A DNA stretch of 64,000 nucleotides from Paracidovorax konjaci (GCF_900112675.1 NZ_FOMQ01000004.1:372001-436000), one strand, 5' to 3'. Counted from the stretch's first letter, positions 36,906 to 46,512 are shown. Program-made: numbers and translations. The notes: a model not told the origin generated them from the sequence alone.

Positions 36906-37693
36906 ATCGGCGTGTCCTGCGCCGCGTCTTCTGGCGCCGGTGCCACGGGCGCAGCCGGCGCCGACAGGTCCGCGGCCAGCACTGCGCGCTCGTCGAACAC
37001 GAAGCAGCCGCCGCGGTAGTGCGCGCCATCGGTCTGCTCGAAGTATTTGAGGATGCCGCCTTCGAGCTGGTAGACGTGTTCGAGCCCTTCCTCGCGCATG
37101 AGGATCGCGGCCTTCTCGCAGCGGATGCCGCCCGTGCAGAAGCTCACCACGGTCTTGTCCTGCAGCCCGGACTTGTGCGCGCGCAGGGCGGGCGGGAATT
37201 CGGTGAACTTCGCGATGCGCCAGTCGATGGCGCCTTCGAACGTGCCGTGGTCCACCTCGAAGGCATTGCGGGTGTCGAGCGTGACGACCGGCCGGCCCGC
37301 ATCGTCGTGGCCCTGGTCGAGCCAGCGGCGCAGCGTGGGCGCGTCCACCGCGGGTGCCCGCCCGGCGGCGGGGCGGATGGCGGGGTGGTCCATGCGGATG
37401 ATCTCGCGCTTCACTTTCACGAGCATCTTGCGGAAGGGCTGCGTGGCGGACCAGCTTTCCTTGGGTTCCAGCGGGGCGAAACGCGCATCCGTCTCCCGCA
37501 GCCACGCCACGAAGCCGCGCACGGCGGACGCGGGGCCCGCCAGGAACATGTTGATGCCTTCCTCGGCGAGCAGGATGGTGCCCTTGAGGTGGCTCTCCAC
37601 GCAGCGGGCGTGGATGCGGTCGCGCAGGTCGGCCGCGTCGGGCAGCGGCACGAACAGATAGCAGGAGATGTTGAGGACGTCGTTGTGGTTCAT
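36890..37693 (-). CDS. trhO: Rhodanese-type tRNA uridine hydroxylase TrhO (YceA)
   Basis: 267 residues. The N-terminal acylphosphatase-like domain has EGINMFLAG; the rhodanese domain has the active loop [11 protein letters not shown] with the catalytic cysteine, and [13 protein letters not shown]. TrhO hydroxylates U34 in a set of tRNAs with oxygen (ho5U). The C-terminal 25 residues are a variable Ala/Pro tail and the last four codons and stop come from repeat R3. It is convergent with the second pirin. Confidence 0.95.
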   Translation of the reverse strand: MNHNDVLNISCYLFVPLPDAADLRDRIHARCVESHLKGTILLAEEGINMFLAGPASAVRGFVAWLRETDARFAPLEPKESWSATQPFRKMLVKVKREIIRMDHPAIRPAAGRAPAVDAPTLRRWLDQGHDDAGRPVVTLDTRNAFEVDHGTFEGAIDWRIAKFTEFPPALRAHKSGLQDKTVVSFCTGGIRCEKAAILMREEGLEHVYQLEGGILKYFEQTDGAHYRGGCFVFDERAVLAADLSAPAAPVAPAPEDAAQDTPIAIEK

Positions 37694-37773
37694 CGCGATG
37701 GGCTCGTCCGGCGGGCAGCGCTGCGCCGCGTGGGGCAGGGGCGCCGGCCCCGCGCCCCGCCCGCGCCGCGGCG

Positions 37774-38637
37774 TCAGGCCGCGGGCGTGAGCAGCGTGGA
37801 ATCGATTTTGTTGGCCAGCTGCGCGATCGCCAGGGCCGCGGGGCAGCCAGGCATCTGCATCAGCAGCAACTGGCGCCGCATGACCGCATCGCGCACGGAG
37901 GTGTCGGCGGGGATGTCGCCCATGTGCAGCAGCCGCATGGGGCGGCCCGATTCGGTGGTCACGAAGCGGTCCAGCACCTGCTGGAGCTGGCTGGTGATGG
38001 CACGGCCGTCGCCCGGGCGCGCGGCCTGGTTGACCACCATGCGCACGTACTGGCGCTTCTGCTGGGTCGCCAGCACCTTGATGGCCGCGTAGGCGTCGGT
38101 GAGCGAAGTCGGCTCGGGCGTGGCCACGATCAGCACCTCGGACGCGAGCGAGACCGAGAACAGCACCACGTCGGAGATGCCGGCCCCGGTGTCGAGCAGC
38201 ACCACGTCGAAGCGCGGCGCCAGCGTCTGGATCACGTTGAGGAATTCGCTGCGCACCTCGGGCGTGAGGCGCGAATACTCGACCATGCCGGAGCCGGCGA
38301 GCACGACGGAGAAGCCGCCGGGCGCATCGATCACCGCGTCTTCGAGGTCGGCCTTGCCGGTGAACACGTCGTGCAGCGTGACCTTGGGGTGCAGGTTCAG
38401 GACCACGTCGAGGTTGGCGAGGCCCAGGTCGGCGTCGAGCACGAGCACGCGGTGCCCGCGGCGGGTGAGCGCCGCAGCGAGGTTGGCGGAAACGAAGGTC
38501 TTGCCCACGCCACCCTTGCCGCTGGTGATGGCGATGATGCGTGCGCCGGTGGGCGCGGGCGTGGGGGCAGGGGGCCGGCCCGGCACGGAGGCCTGAGGAG
38601 CCGGCGGTGTGGAACGGGGTGACAGCGCGTCGGTCAT
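37774..38637 (-). CDS. MinD/ParA-family ATPase (FlhG/YlxH-like)
   Basis: 287 residues from ATG 38635-38637. After a 28-residue proline-rich lead comes the deviant Walker [19 protein letters not shown], then [16 protein letters not shown] and [11 protein letters not shown]. The DLGLANLD segment is typical of FlhG/MinD2. No flagellar gene is near. It is 10 bases downstream of a diguanylate cyclase gene, which suggests a role in polar placement or signalling; no membrane-targeting helix is obvious. Confidence 0.85.
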   Translation of the reverse strand: MTDALSPRSTPPAPQASVPGRPPAPTPAPTGARIIAITSGKGGVGKTFVSANLAAALTRRGHRVLVLDADLGLANLDVVLNLHPKVTLHDVFTGKADLEDAVIDAPGGFSVVLAGSGMVEYSRLTPEVRSEFLNVIQTLAPRFDVVLLDTGAGISDVVLFSVSLASEVLIVATPEPTSLTDAYAAIKVLATQQKRQYVRMVVNQAARPGDGRAITSQLQQVLDRFVTTESGRPMRLLHMGDIPADTSVRDAVMRRQLLLMQMPGCPAALAIAQLANKIDSTLLTPAA

Positions 38638-38647
38638 CTCTGTGCTT

Positions 38648-39418
38648 TCAATAGGCGCTGCCTGTGGAATCCAAGGGCGGGGGAAGGTCGCCCCAACCCG
38701 AGGGAGTGTACAGCGGACCGAAAAGCAAACTCTTCTCCTCGGCACTCACGGTGCTGTCCGGCTGGTCCTCGATGCTGACGCGGTTGCGGCCCGCCATCTT
38801 GGCCTTGTAGAGCTGGCTGTCTGCCCGCTCGGTCCAGAGCAGCGTGGTGCTGCGGATCCACTGCAGCGCGAAGGCGCCGCCCACGCTGACGGTGATGTTC
38901 AGCTCGACCGTGGGCGAGATCCGCACCGGCGTGCGTTCCACCGCGCGGCGGATGCGCTCGGCGACCACGCGGCCGAAGCCGGCCTGGCAGGCCGGCAGCA
39001 CGACGGCGAACTCCTCGCCGCCGTACCGGGAGAGCGTGTCCATGGGCCGCACGCAGTTGCTCAGGGTGCGCGCCACCGACTGCAGCACGATGTCGCCCGC
39101 CAGGTGCCCGTAGGTGTCGTTGACCCGCTTGAAATGGTCGATGTCGAGCATCAGCAGCAAGGCCGCCTCGCCCGCGCGCGTGACGCGGTCGATCTCGCGC
39201 TCCAGAACGGTGCGGAAATGGCGGCGGTTGGCCAGGCCGGTGAGGGGATCCTTCAGCGACAGCTCGCACAGGCCGTCGATCAGGCCCTGCAGGTAATGCA
39301 GTGGCGTATCGCGCGGTATGGCGGCTTCGGAGCCCAGCGCCTGAGCGACCAGAGCGTGCGCTGTCGTCAGGCGCAGGTCGCGCAGGTCCACGGATGGAGG
39401 GGTCGCAGATTCAGACAC
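38648..39418 (-). CDS. GGDEF-domain diguanylate cyclase
   Basis: 256 residues if the GTG at 39416-39418 is used; the start is uncertain since no good ribosome site is visible and an in-frame TTG lies just upstream. The GGDEF domain has DPLTGLANRRHFRTVLE, LDIDHFKRVNDTYGHLAGD and active site RYGGEEFAVVLP. It is soluble. It is probably transcribed with the MinD-like ATPase gene 10 bases downstream and is 57 bases after the SulP gene. Confidence 0.88.
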   Translation of the reverse strand: MSESATPPSVDLRDLRLTTAHALVAQALGSEAAIPRDTPLHYLQGLIDGLCELSLKDPLTGLANRRHFRTVLEREIDRVTRAGEAALLLMLDIDHFKRVNDTYGHLAGDIVLQSVARTLSNCVRPMDTLSRYGGEEFAVVLPACQAGFGRVVAERIRRAVERTPVRISPTVELNITVSVGGAFALQWIRSTTLLWTERADSQLYKAKMAGRNRVSIEDQPDSTVSAEEKSLLFGPLYTPSGWGDLPPPLDSTGSAY

Positions 39419-39474
39419 AAAATGCAACAAACAGTGTGGGTCGAGTGTATCAGCGCGCGTGCCCCCATAGGTAA

Positions 39475-41241
39475 CTACAGGGGTAACCGTTGCAACGCCA
39501 TCAGCGCTTCGCCGTCGGTACGGTAAAGCACCAGGCCCGGTCCGTCCAGCAGGCCTGCGCGGCGCAGCACCTGCTCGACCGGCAGCTTCATGCCGCTGAC
39601 GTGCAGGACGCCGCCCTGGGCCCGGGCGAGCCCGCGCAACCGCGCGAAGCACTCCACGCCGGTCACGTCGATGCGGTTCACCGGCAGCGCGAAAAGGCAC
39701 ACGTGCCGCATGTCCGGGTGGGCCGCCAGGTGGTCCGAGATGCGGCGTTCGAGCGCCGCTGCGGATGCGAAGTCCAGCTCGGCGTCCATCCGCACCGCGA
39801 AGAGCGCGGGCGCCAGCGGGGGCAGCAGCCACAGGTGGCGGTCGCGCAGGCTGCCATCGGGGTGTTGCCCCACTTCGATGATGCGCGGATGCAGCCGCTG
39901 GTAGAGGAAGTGGCACAGGTTCATGACCAGGCCTGCCAGCACGCCCCAGTACATGCGCGGCGCCGTCGCCAGGGTCAGGAAGAACGTCAGGCCCCCGATC
40001 AACGCCTCGACGCGCGAGATGCGCCACAGCCGCCAGAGCACCGCCGGCTTGATGAGGCTGGTCACGGCGGCCACCACCACGGCGGCGAGCACCGACTGCG
40101 GCACGTGGTAGAGCGCCGGCGTGAGCCACAGCAGCACCGCCAGCACGAGGGCCAGCGCGAAGATCGTCGCCCAGCCGCTCCGGGCGCCGGCATACAGGTT
40201 GATCGCCGACCGCGAGAACGATGCGCTGGTGGCGAAGCTGCCGCACAGACCCGAACTCATCTTGGCCAGGCCGTGGGCGATGAGGTCCTGGTTCTCGTTC
40301 CAGCGGGTGCCGCCCTGCTGGTGCTCGACCTTGGCCGACGATGCGGTCTCCAGGAAACTCACCAGCGTCACCACGAGCACCGGCATCAGCAACTGCCCGA
40401 ACTGCTCCCAGCTGAGCCAGCCGGGCCAGTAGGGCTGCGGCAGCCCGGACGGCAGGTGGCCCACCACGGCCCCGTCGTGGTCGGCATAGCCGAGCGCGCG
40501 GCTTGCGAGCGCGGCCACGCCCACGATCACGATGGCCGACGGAAAGCTGGAGCGCCAGCGGCGCGCGAGCGTCAGCAGCGCGAGGCTGCCCAGCCCGAAG
40601 GCGGCGGCCGTGCCATCGAAATGGTGGATTGAGGGCGACGCGGCCAGCGCATGCCAGGTGGTGCGCAGCCCGAGCAGCGCCGGCAACTGCGAAGCCAGGA
40701 TCAGCAGCGCCGCGGCCTGCGTGAACCCGCTGAGCACGGGCGACGTCACCAGATTGAGCAGCCAGCCACCCCGCACGGCGCCCAGCAGCAGTTGCACCAG
40801 GCCCGAGAGCAGGGCCATCCACGCCGCCAGTGCCACCCACTGCGCACTGCCCGGCTCGGCCATGCCCGTGAGCGACGCGCCGATCAGCAGGCTGGTGAGG
40901 GCCGTGGGGCCGACGCCCAGGCGCGTGGAAGAGCTCCACAGCACCGCGATCAGCGCCGGCACGAGCGAGGCGTAGATGCCCGTCACGAGCGGCATGCCGG
41001 CGAGGGCGGCATAGGCCACGCCCTGGGGCACCAGCATCAGGCCCACCGTCATGCCGGCCCAGAACTCGCCCTGGAGCAACTGCGGATCGGGCCGCGGCCA
41101 GCCGAGGAAAGGGAACCAGCGCTGCAGCGCGCGGCGGCGGTCGGACGGTGCGGGTGGCGCGGCCGCGGGCTGCGGACCGGGGGCGGGAGACGGTGCGGGA
41201 GACGGTGCGGGAGACGGTGCGGGAGACGGTGCGGGAGGCAT
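39475..41241 (-). CDS. SulP-family anion (sulfate) permease with STAS domain
   Basis: 588 residues. The N-terminus is a proline-rich tail with PAPS repeats. About twelve membrane helices follow. VGLMLVPQGVAYAALAGMPLVTGIYAS is the SulP signature (given here in part, residues about 66-92) and [11 protein letters not shown] the second family segment. The C-terminal STAS domain (about residues 460-580) contains VNRIDVTGVECFARL. SulP proteins transport sulfate, bicarbonate or chloride; a sulfate role fits the window but is not proved. Confidence 0.93.
   Translation of the reverse strand: MPPAPSPAPSPAPSPAPSPAPGPQPAAAPPAPSDRRRALQRWFPFLGWPRPDPQLLQGEFWAGMTVGLMLVPQGVAYAALAGMPLVTGIYASLVPALIAVLWSSSTRLGVGPTALTSLLIGASLTGMAEPGSAQWVALAAWMALLSGLVQLLLGAVRGGWLLNLVTSPVLSGFTQAAALLILASQLPALLGLRTTWHALAASPSIHHFDGTAAAFGLGSLALLTLARRWRSSFPSAIVIVGVAALASRALGYADHDGAVVGHLPSGLPQPYWPGWLSWEQFGQLLMPVLVVTLVSFLETASSAKVEHQQGGTRWNENQDLIAHGLAKMSSGLCGSFATSASFSRSAINLYAGARSGWATIFALALVLAVLLWLTPALYHVPQSVLAAVVVAAVTSLIKPAVLWRLWRISRVEALIGGLTFFLTLATAPRMYWGVLAGLVMNLCHFLYQRLHPRIIEVGQHPDGSLRDRHLWLLPPLAPALFAVRMDAELDFASAAALERRISDHLAAHPDMRHVCLFALPVNRIDVTGVECFARLRGLARAQGGVLHVSGMKLPVEQVLRRAGLLDGPGLVLYRTDGEALMALQRLPL
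41185..41232 (+). repeat. 12-bp tandem repeat at the start of the SulP permease gene
   Basis: Four exact copies of GGGAGACGGTGC run head to tail and are followed by a partial fifth. On the minus strand they encode Pro-Ala-Pro-Ser repeats. Since the unit is a multiple of three, copy number can vary without loss of frame. Confidence 0.9.
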
Positions 41242-41358
41242 GGGGCGATTCTCGCCTCAGGCGTCCTACGCAAGCTTCGGCGTTGTCCGACCGGGGGGCG
41301 CCACGGTCGAGCCTACATTCGTTCCAACCCCTTCCCCGGACCCTTCGAGGAGACCTCC

Positions 41359-41829
41359 ATGACGCACGATGCCCCTTCCCCCAAGAGCACCCAGCAGCGC
41401 GTGCTGACCATCCTGTCGGCCACCGCGCTCGCGTTCGGCTTGGCCGCCTGCAACCGGCAGGACGAGCAGACCGTTGGCCAGAAGATCGACGCCACGATCG
41501 AACGCACGGGCGAGGCCGCCTCCGACGCGCAGCGTCGCATGGAAGCCGCGGCCACCGAAGCCAGCCAGGCATCGCGCCAGGCTGCCGCCCGCGCGGCCGA
41601 GGTGATGGACGACGCCGGCATCACCGCGAAGGTGACCGCCGGACTGGCCCAGGATGCCGAACTGAGCGCCATCAAGATCGACGTGGACACCCGCAACGGC
41701 ATCGTGACGCTGTCCGGCCCCGTGAAGAACGACGTGGCCCGCGAGCGCGCCAGCCGCATCGCCGAGAACGTCAAGGGCGTGAACTCGGTGGTGAACCAGC
41801 TCACCATCGCGCCGGGCGCCACGGGCTGA
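41359..41829 (+). CDS. BON-domain lipoprotein
   Basis: 156 residues with a GAGGAG ribosome site. The lipoprotein signal ends in LAAC (cysteine 31). A predicted alanine/glutamate-rich coiled coil (about residues 50-82) leads to one BON domain with DDAGITAKVTAGLAQDAEL and IVTLSGPVKNDVARERA. BON proteins of the OsmY type protect envelopes under stress. It is divergent from the SulP gene. Confidence 0.9.
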   Translation: MTHDAPSPKSTQQRVLTILSATALAFGLAACNRQDEQTVGQKIDATIERTGEAASDAQRRMEAAATEASQASRQAAARAAEVMDDAGITAKVTAGLAQDAELSAIKIDVDTRNGIVTLSGPVKNDVARERASRIAENVKGVNSVVNQLTIAPGATG

Positions 41830-41902
41830 CCGCGGCGACCGAAGGCCCCTGCTGTGCGCCCCGGTGCGCCAGCGGACGGGCCGGCGGCGATACCATCGCC
41901 GC

Positions 41903-43147
41903 ATGACCTTTCCTGACTCCGACGCCACGCCGGGCTCCGAGCCCGCGACACGCCTGATCCACCACGCCTACGTGCCGCCGGCCGGTTTCTCCGCGCCGCA
42001 GCCGGCCGTGCACAAGGCCTCCACCGTGATCTTCCAGAACGTCGCGGCGATGCGCGCCCGCGAGTGGAAGGACAAGACCAGCTACACCTACGGCCTGCAC
42101 GGCACGCCCACGAGCTACATCCTGGAGGAACGCCTGTGCGAGCTGGAAGGCGGCCTGCAGTGCGTGCTCATGCCCAGCGGGCTGGCCGCCATCGCGAACG
42201 TTGCGCTCGCGCTGCTGCGCTCCGGCGACGAGGTGCTGATCCCCGACAACTCCTACGGCCCCAACAAGGCGCTGGCCGAGGTGGAACTGGCCCATTACGG
42301 CATTCGCCACGGCTACTACGACCCGCTCGATCCGGCCGACCTCGCCGCGCGCATCACCGATGCGACCCGGCTCGTCTGGCTCGAAGCGCCGGGCTCGGTC
42401 ACGCTGGAATTCCCCGACCTGGCCGAACAGGTGCGCATCTGCCGCGCGCGCGGCGTGACCACGGCGCTGGACAACACCTGGGGGGCCGGCATCGCCTTCA
42501 ATCCGTTCGACCTGCTGGGCGACGGGCAACTGGGCGTGGACGTGTCGGTGCACGCGCTCACCAAGTACCCCAGCGGCGGCGGCGACGTACTCATGGGCAG
42601 CGCGATCACGCGCGACCCCGCCCTGCACCTGCGCATCAAGCTCACGCACATGCGCCTGGGATTCGGGGTGGGTGCCAACGATGTCGAAGCCGTGCTGCGT
42701 TCGCTGCCCAGCATCGGGCTGCGGTACGGTGCGCACGACGTGGCGGCACGCCGGCTGGCGCGCTGGATGGCCGACCAGCCGGCGGTCGTGCAGGTGCTGC
42801 ACCCCGCATTGCCCGGGTCGCCCGGGCACGAGCATTGGGCCGCGCTCTGCGCCCGCGGAGGCGGGGAGGGCGCCGCGGCCGGGCTGTTCAGCGTGGTCAT
42901 CGACGCGCGGCATGCGCAGGACCGGGTGGATGCCTTCTGCGATGCGCTCAGGCTGTTCAAGATCGGCTACAGCTGGGGCGGGCCGATGAGCCTGGTCGTG
43001 CCCTATGAGCTGCGGTCGATGCGCAGCCGCCCGACCCCCCATCTGCGGGAGGGCACGGTGGTGCGTTTCTCCATCGGGCTGGAAGGCGTTTCCGACCTGC
43101 AGGCCGACCTCGCCCAGGCCCTCGCGGCTGCGTTTCCCGCCGGCTGA
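41903..43147 (+). CDS. metC: PLP-dependent cystathionine beta-lyase (MetC-like)
   Basis: 414 residues of the Cys/Met metabolism PLP family. TYGLHGTPTSYILEERLCELEG lies at the cofactor-binding edge (given here as consecutive segment near residue 60), VLMPSGLAAIANVALAL follows. The PLP lysine is in VHALTKYPSGGGDVLMG. EGTVVRFSIGLEGVSDLQADL ends the fold. It would split cystathionine to homocysteine, or alternatively act as a related lyase. It is the methionine-side sulfur gene of the window. Confidence 0.9.
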   Translation: MTFPDSDATPGSEPATRLIHHAYVPPAGFSAPQPAVHKASTVIFQNVAAMRAREWKDKTSYTYGLHGTPTSYILEERLCELEGGLQCVLMPSGLAAIANVALALLRSGDEVLIPDNSYGPNKALAEVELAHYGIRHGYYDPLDPADLAARITDATRLVWLEAPGSVTLEFPDLAEQVRICRARGVTTALDNTWGAGIAFNPFDLLGDGQLGVDVSVHALTKYPSGGGDVLMGSAITRDPALHLRIKLTHMRLGFGVGANDVEAVLRSLPSIGLRYGAHDVAARRLARWMADQPAVVQVLHPALPGSPGHEHWAALCARGGGEGAAAGLFSVVIDARHAQDRVDAFCDALRLFKIGYSWGGPMSLVVPYELRSMRSRPTPHLREGTVVRFSIGLEGVSDLQADLAQALAAAFPAG

Positions 43148-43238
43148 GTGCGGGTACCATCGGTATCAGCACGCACCGAGGGGTCTCGGGGCGTCCTGAT
43201 ACATTGGCTTTCCATACAGCATTCAAGGGGTCCTCATC

Positions 43239-43442
43239 TTGGCAACACCCAATTACGGATACGAAAAGCGGCAGCGTGAACTCGCCAAGAAGAAAAAGAA
43301 GGAAGAAAAGGCATTCGCCAAGTCCCAGCGCAAGACCGATGAACCCGGTGGCGAATCCGAGGCGGATGGCAGCACGGGCGATGCCGCGGGCACCGACGCT
43401 CCCGCTGCGGACGGCGCCGCCGACAGCAACCGGGCCGGCTGA
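43239..43442 (+). CDS. Conserved lysine-rich small protein with a TTG start
   Basis: 67 residues beginning MATPNYGYEKRQRELAKKKK. A TTG at 43239 is the start, since AAGGGG lies about ten bases upstream and no ATG is in frame. The N-terminal third is very basic and the remainder acidic and Gly/Ala/Asp rich, so probably disordered. I recall similar small proteins in related betaproteobacteria, but no function is known. It is convergent with tesA. Confidence 0.75.
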   Translation: MATPNYGYEKRQRELAKKKKKEEKAFAKSQRKTDEPGGESEADGSTGDAAGTDAPAADGAADSNRAG

Positions 43443-43469
43443 CGCGCCGCCCCGCGCAGGCTGGCTGCC

Positions 43470-44138
43470 TCAGCGCAGCAGCCGGCGCAGCTCCGGCCAC
43501 ACGTTGGCCAGCATGAGAGGGTGCGCTTCGGCGCGCGGGTGGATGCGGTCCGCCTGGAACATCGCCGTCGGATTCGGCCCGTCGGCCACGCCCTTCAGCA
43601 GGAAGGGCACCAGCGCGGACTGCGTGCTCTTGGCCACCGCGGCGAACACGCCCTCGAAACGCCGCGTGTAGTCCGAGCCGTAGTTGGGGGGCACCTGCAT
43701 GCCCACGATCAGCACCCGGGCGCCGGCCTTGCGCGAGGCCTCGGCCATGGCCTGCAGGTTGGCCTCCGTGCCCTGCAGCGGCAACCCGCGCAGCGCGTCG
43801 TTGCCCCCCAATTCGAGGATGACATGGGTCGGACGGTGCTGGGCCAGCAGGCCCGGCAGGCGCGAACGGCCCCCGGCCGTGGTGTCGCCGCTCACGCTGG
43901 CGTTCACTACCGTGGCAGCGATCTTTTCTTGCGACAGTTGCTTCTCCAGCAGGGCCACCCAGCCCGTGCCGCGCGCGAGGCCGTATTCGGCGCTCAGGGA
44001 ATCGCCCACCACCAGGATCACGGGCTGGCCGCCGGCCGCGGCGGCGGGTTGCGCGGCCGCGATGGGGGCATAAAGCCCCAGAACGGCGGCGCTTGCGGCC
44101 GCCACGATAAAGTCTCGCCGGAATCCATCCATTCGCAT
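43470..44138 (-). CDS. tesA: SGNH-family thioesterase I / arylesterase (TesA-like)
   Basis: 222 residues with a signal peptide ending about AAAQP. SGNH blocks are seen: VVGDSLSAEYGL (nucleophile Ser), VNASVSGDTTAGG, ELGGNDALRG, and the Asp-His pair in DRIHPRAEAHP. TesA is a periplasmic thioesterase, esterase and lysophospholipase. ATG 44136-44138 is used; an ATG two codons later is equally possible. It is divergent from the ABC ATPase gene by 18 bases, as in many proteobacteria. Confidence 0.93.
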   Translation of the reverse strand: MRMDGFRRDFIVAAASAAVLGLYAPIAAAQPAAAAGGQPVILVVGDSLSAEYGLARGTGWVALLEKQLSQEKIAATVVNASVSGDTTAGGRSRLPGLLAQHRPTHVILELGGNDALRGLPLQGTEANLQAMAEASRKAGARVLIVGMQVPPNYGSDYTRRFEGVFAAVAKSTQSALVPFLLKGVADGPNPTAMFQADRIHPRAEAHPLMLANVWPELRRLLR

Positions 44139-44156
44139 CACTGCAAAGCACCTTTC

Positions 44157-44867
44157 ATGTCGGAACATTCGCCGGAAACACCGTCCCAGCCCGCCGCTCC
44201 CATCATCGCCGTGGAGCATGTGCACAAATCGGTGACGGATTCCACCGGCACGCTCGACATTCTGCGGGATATCGATTTCCGGCTCGCACCGAGGGACACC
44301 GCCGCCATCGTGGGCGCCTCGGGCTCGGGCAAGAGCACGCTGCTGTCGATCATCGCGGGGCTCGATACGCCCACGCGCGGCACGGTGCGGCTGGGCGGCG
44401 AGGACCTGTTCGCCCTCGGCGAGGACGACCGCGCCGCCCTGCGCGCGCGGCGCATGGGCTTCGTGTTCCAGAGCTTCCAGCTGCTGGGCAACCTTACGGC
44501 GCTGGAGAACGTGATGCTGCCGCTGGAGCTGGCCCAGCGCCGCGATGCGCGCGCACTCGCCACCGAGATGCTGGGCCGCGTGGGCCTGGGCCAGCGCCTG
44601 TCGCACTACCCCAAGGTGCTTTCGGGCGGCGAGCAGCAGCGCGTGGCGCTCGCGCGGGCCTTCGTGGTGCAGCCCGACGTGCTGCTGGCCGACGAGCCCA
44701 CCGGCAGCCTGGATTTCGCCACCGGCGAGACGATCATGCGGCTCATGTTCGACCTGAACCGCGAACTGGGCACGACGCTGGTGCTGGTCACGCACGACCG
44801 CGGCATCGCGGCGCAGTGCGACCGGCGCATCACCATCGATGCCGGCCGGATCGTGCCGGAGCATTGA
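44157..44867 (+). CDS. ABC transporter ATPase, LolD/YbbA-like
   Basis: 236 residues. Walker [11 protein letters not shown]-loop [18 protein letters not shown], signature [15 protein letters not shown], Walker [13 protein letters not shown] and H-loop [22 protein letters not shown] is characteristic of the MacB/LolD/YbbA group. E. coli ybbA has the permease ybbP next to it; here only an intergenic repeat and rlmB follow, so the permease must be elsewhere or lost. A short Glu/Pro-rich N-terminus precedes the fold. Confidence 0.92.
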   Translation: MSEHSPETPSQPAAPIIAVEHVHKSVTDSTGTLDILRDIDFRLAPRDTAAIVGASGSGKSTLLSIIAGLDTPTRGTVRLGGEDLFALGEDDRAALRARRMGFVFQSFQLLGNLTALENVMLPLELAQRRDARALATEMLGRVGLGQRLSHYPKVLSGGEQQRVALARAFVVQPDVLLADEPTGSLDFATGETIMRLMFDLNRELGTTLVLVTHDRGIAAQCDRRITIDAGRIVPEH

Positions 44868-44918
44868 GACGGGAGCGCTTCGGCGCCTCCGGCGCCCCCG
44901 GCCGCTTGCGCACGGGCT

Positions 44919-44979
44919 CAGGTCTTTTGTGTTCCATGCCGCCGATTCCATTGAATAGTTTGCTATTGAAAATATAGCA
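44919..44979 (+). repeat. Dispersed repeat, copy R4, upstream of rlmB
   Basis: The core is 44935-44979: CATGCCGCCG, N17, GCTATT, N7, TAGCA. TTGAAT (44951-44956) and TATAGC (44973-44978) are 16 bases apart and would initiate about 30 bases before rlmB. It is close to consensus. Confidence 0.82.
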
Positions 44980-45016
44980 TTCGATCGCAGGCCGCCGGGC
45001 GCGGATAATCGCCCGC

Positions 45017-45769
45017 ATGTCCTCCAGCCCCAAAGTGCTATTCGGCTTCCACGCCGTGGGCGTGCGCCTGAAGACCGCGCCGCAGTCCATCATTGAGATC
45101 TACTACGAGGCCACGCGGCGCGATGCGCGCATGCGCCAGTTCCTCGACCGCGCCAAGGAGGCGGGCGCGCGCCTCATCGAGGCCGACGCGATGCGCATCG
45201 CCAAGCTCGCCGGCAGCCACGGCCACCAGGGCGTGGCCGCGCGTGTCGAGGCCGTGGCCCAGGTCCATTCGCTCGACGAGCTGCTGGAGCAACTGGAGGC
45301 CGACGGCGTCGAGAAGCCGCTGCTGCTGGTGCTCGACGGCGTGACCGACCCGCACAACCTGGGCGCCTGCCTGCGCGTGGCCGAGGGCGCGGGCGCCCAT
45401 GCGGTGATCGCCCCCAAGGACCATGCCGTGGGCATCAACGCCACGGTGGCCAAGGTCGCGAGCGGCGCGGCCGAGACGATGCCGTACTTCATGGTGACCA
45501 ATCTCTCGCGCACGCTGGGCGAGCTGAAGGAGCGCAACATCTGGTGCATCGGCACCAGCGACGACGCCCCGCGCACGCTCTACCAGGTGGACCTGAAGGG
45601 TCCCGTCGCGCTGGTGCTGGGCGCCGAGGGCGCCGGCATGCGGCAGCTCACGCGCAAGACCTGCGACGAGCTGGTCTCGATCCCCATGAAGGGCGCGGTG
45701 GAGAGCCTGAACGTCTCGGTGGCGAGCGGCGTGTGCCTCTACGAGGCGCTGCGCCAGCGCGGGGGCTGA
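45017..45769 (+). CDS. rlmB: 23S rRNA (guanosine-2'-O-)-methyltransferase RlmB
   Basis: 250 residues. The N-terminal ribosomal-protein-like domain starts VLFGFHAVGVRLK; the SPOUT knot has DGVTDPHNLGACLRVAEGAGA-type and LVLGAEGAGMRQLTR and SLNVSVASGVCLYEA. It methylates G2251 in 23S rRNA. Repeat R4 is directly upstream and may provide its promoter. The sirtuin gene follows by five bases. Confidence 0.96.
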   Translation: MSSSPKVLFGFHAVGVRLKTAPQSIIEIYYEATRRDARMRQFLDRAKEAGARLIEADAMRIAKLAGSHGHQGVAARVEAVAQVHSLDELLEQLEADGVEKPLLLVLDGVTDPHNLGACLRVAEGAGAHAVIAPKDHAVGINATVAKVASGAAETMPYFMVTNLSRTLGELKERNIWCIGTSDDAPRTLYQVDLKGPVALVLGAEGAGMRQLTRKTCDELVSIPMKGAVESLNVSVASGVCLYEALRQRGG

Positions 45770-45774
45770 ACGCC

Positions 45775-46512
45775 ATGGCCGGCGCGCCCCTGGACACGCT
45801 GCGCGCCTGGGTTGCCGAGGCGCCCCGCATCCTCGTGCTCACCGGCGCGGGCATGAGCGCCGAGTCCGGCGTGCCCACGTTCCGCGATGCGCAGACCGGC
45901 CATTGGGCCCACCTGCGCCCCGAGGAAATGGCCAGCGTGGAGGGTTTTCGCGCGCAGCCCGGCCTGGTCTGGGACTGGTACGCGCACCGGCGCGCGCAAC
46001 TGGCCGGCGTCGAGCCCCACGCGGGCCACCGCGCGCTGGCCGATTTCTCGCGCCGCTACCCGGACCGGCTCACCCTCGCCACGCAGAATGTGGATGGCCT
46101 GCACCAGCGCGCCGGCAGCACCGGCGTGCTCTGCCTGCACGGCGATCTGCGCACCGACCGGTGGCTCGATCCGCCGCGCCTGTGCTGCAACGTGTCGGCG
46201 GCCGTGCCGGGCAGCCCGCCCACCTGTGGCACCTGCGGCAACCGCTTGCGCCCCGCGGTGGTGTGGTTCGGCGAAGCGTTGCCCGAGGCCTTGCTGGAGA
46301 AGGCGCAGGACGCCGCCCATGAGTGCGCGCTGATGCTGGTGGTGGGCACCGCGGGCGTGGTCTATCCGGCCGCCGGGCTGGCGCACATCGCGCACCGGGC
46401 AGGCGCGCGCGTGGCCGTCGTCAACCCGGCGCCCAGCGCGCTCGACGACCTGGCGGATCTGGTGGTGGCCTCCACCGCGGCGCAGGCGCTGCCGGCCATC
46501 CTGGCCGGGTAG
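45775..46512 (+). CDS. NAD-dependent protein deacylase (sirtuin, CobB-like)
   Basis: 245 residues from ATG 45775. Sirtuin motifs are [19 protein letters not shown] (NAD site), [13 protein letters not shown] (catalytic His region in LHGDL) and [15 protein letters not shown]. The zinc finger has cysteines in LCCNVS and [11 protein letters not shown]. It removes acyl groups from lysine. It starts five bases after rlmB and is probably co-transcribed. Class III features such as Y and R for desuccinylation are seen in [11 protein letters not shown]. Confidence 0.93.
   Translation: MAGAPLDTLRAWVAEAPRILVLTGAGMSAESGVPTFRDAQTGHWAHLRPEEMASVEGFRAQPGLVWDWYAHRRAQLAGVEPHAGHRALADFSRRYPDRLTLATQNVDGLHQRAGSTGVLCLHGDLRTDRWLDPPRLCCNVSAAVPGSPPTCGTCGNRLRPAVVWFGEALPEALLEKAQDAAHECALMLVVGTAGVVYPAAGLAHIAHRAGARVAVVNPAPSALDDLADLVVASTAAQALPAILAG

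Noticed and set aside
41185-41232. CRISPR-like direct repeats
   Set aside because: The units are contiguous 12-mers with no spacers and lie within a coding sequence.
38648-41572. A 974-codon minus-strand frame including the second GGDEF domain
   Set aside because: Its first two thirds are out of frame with the SulP permease and show no domain; only the last 256 codons are coding.
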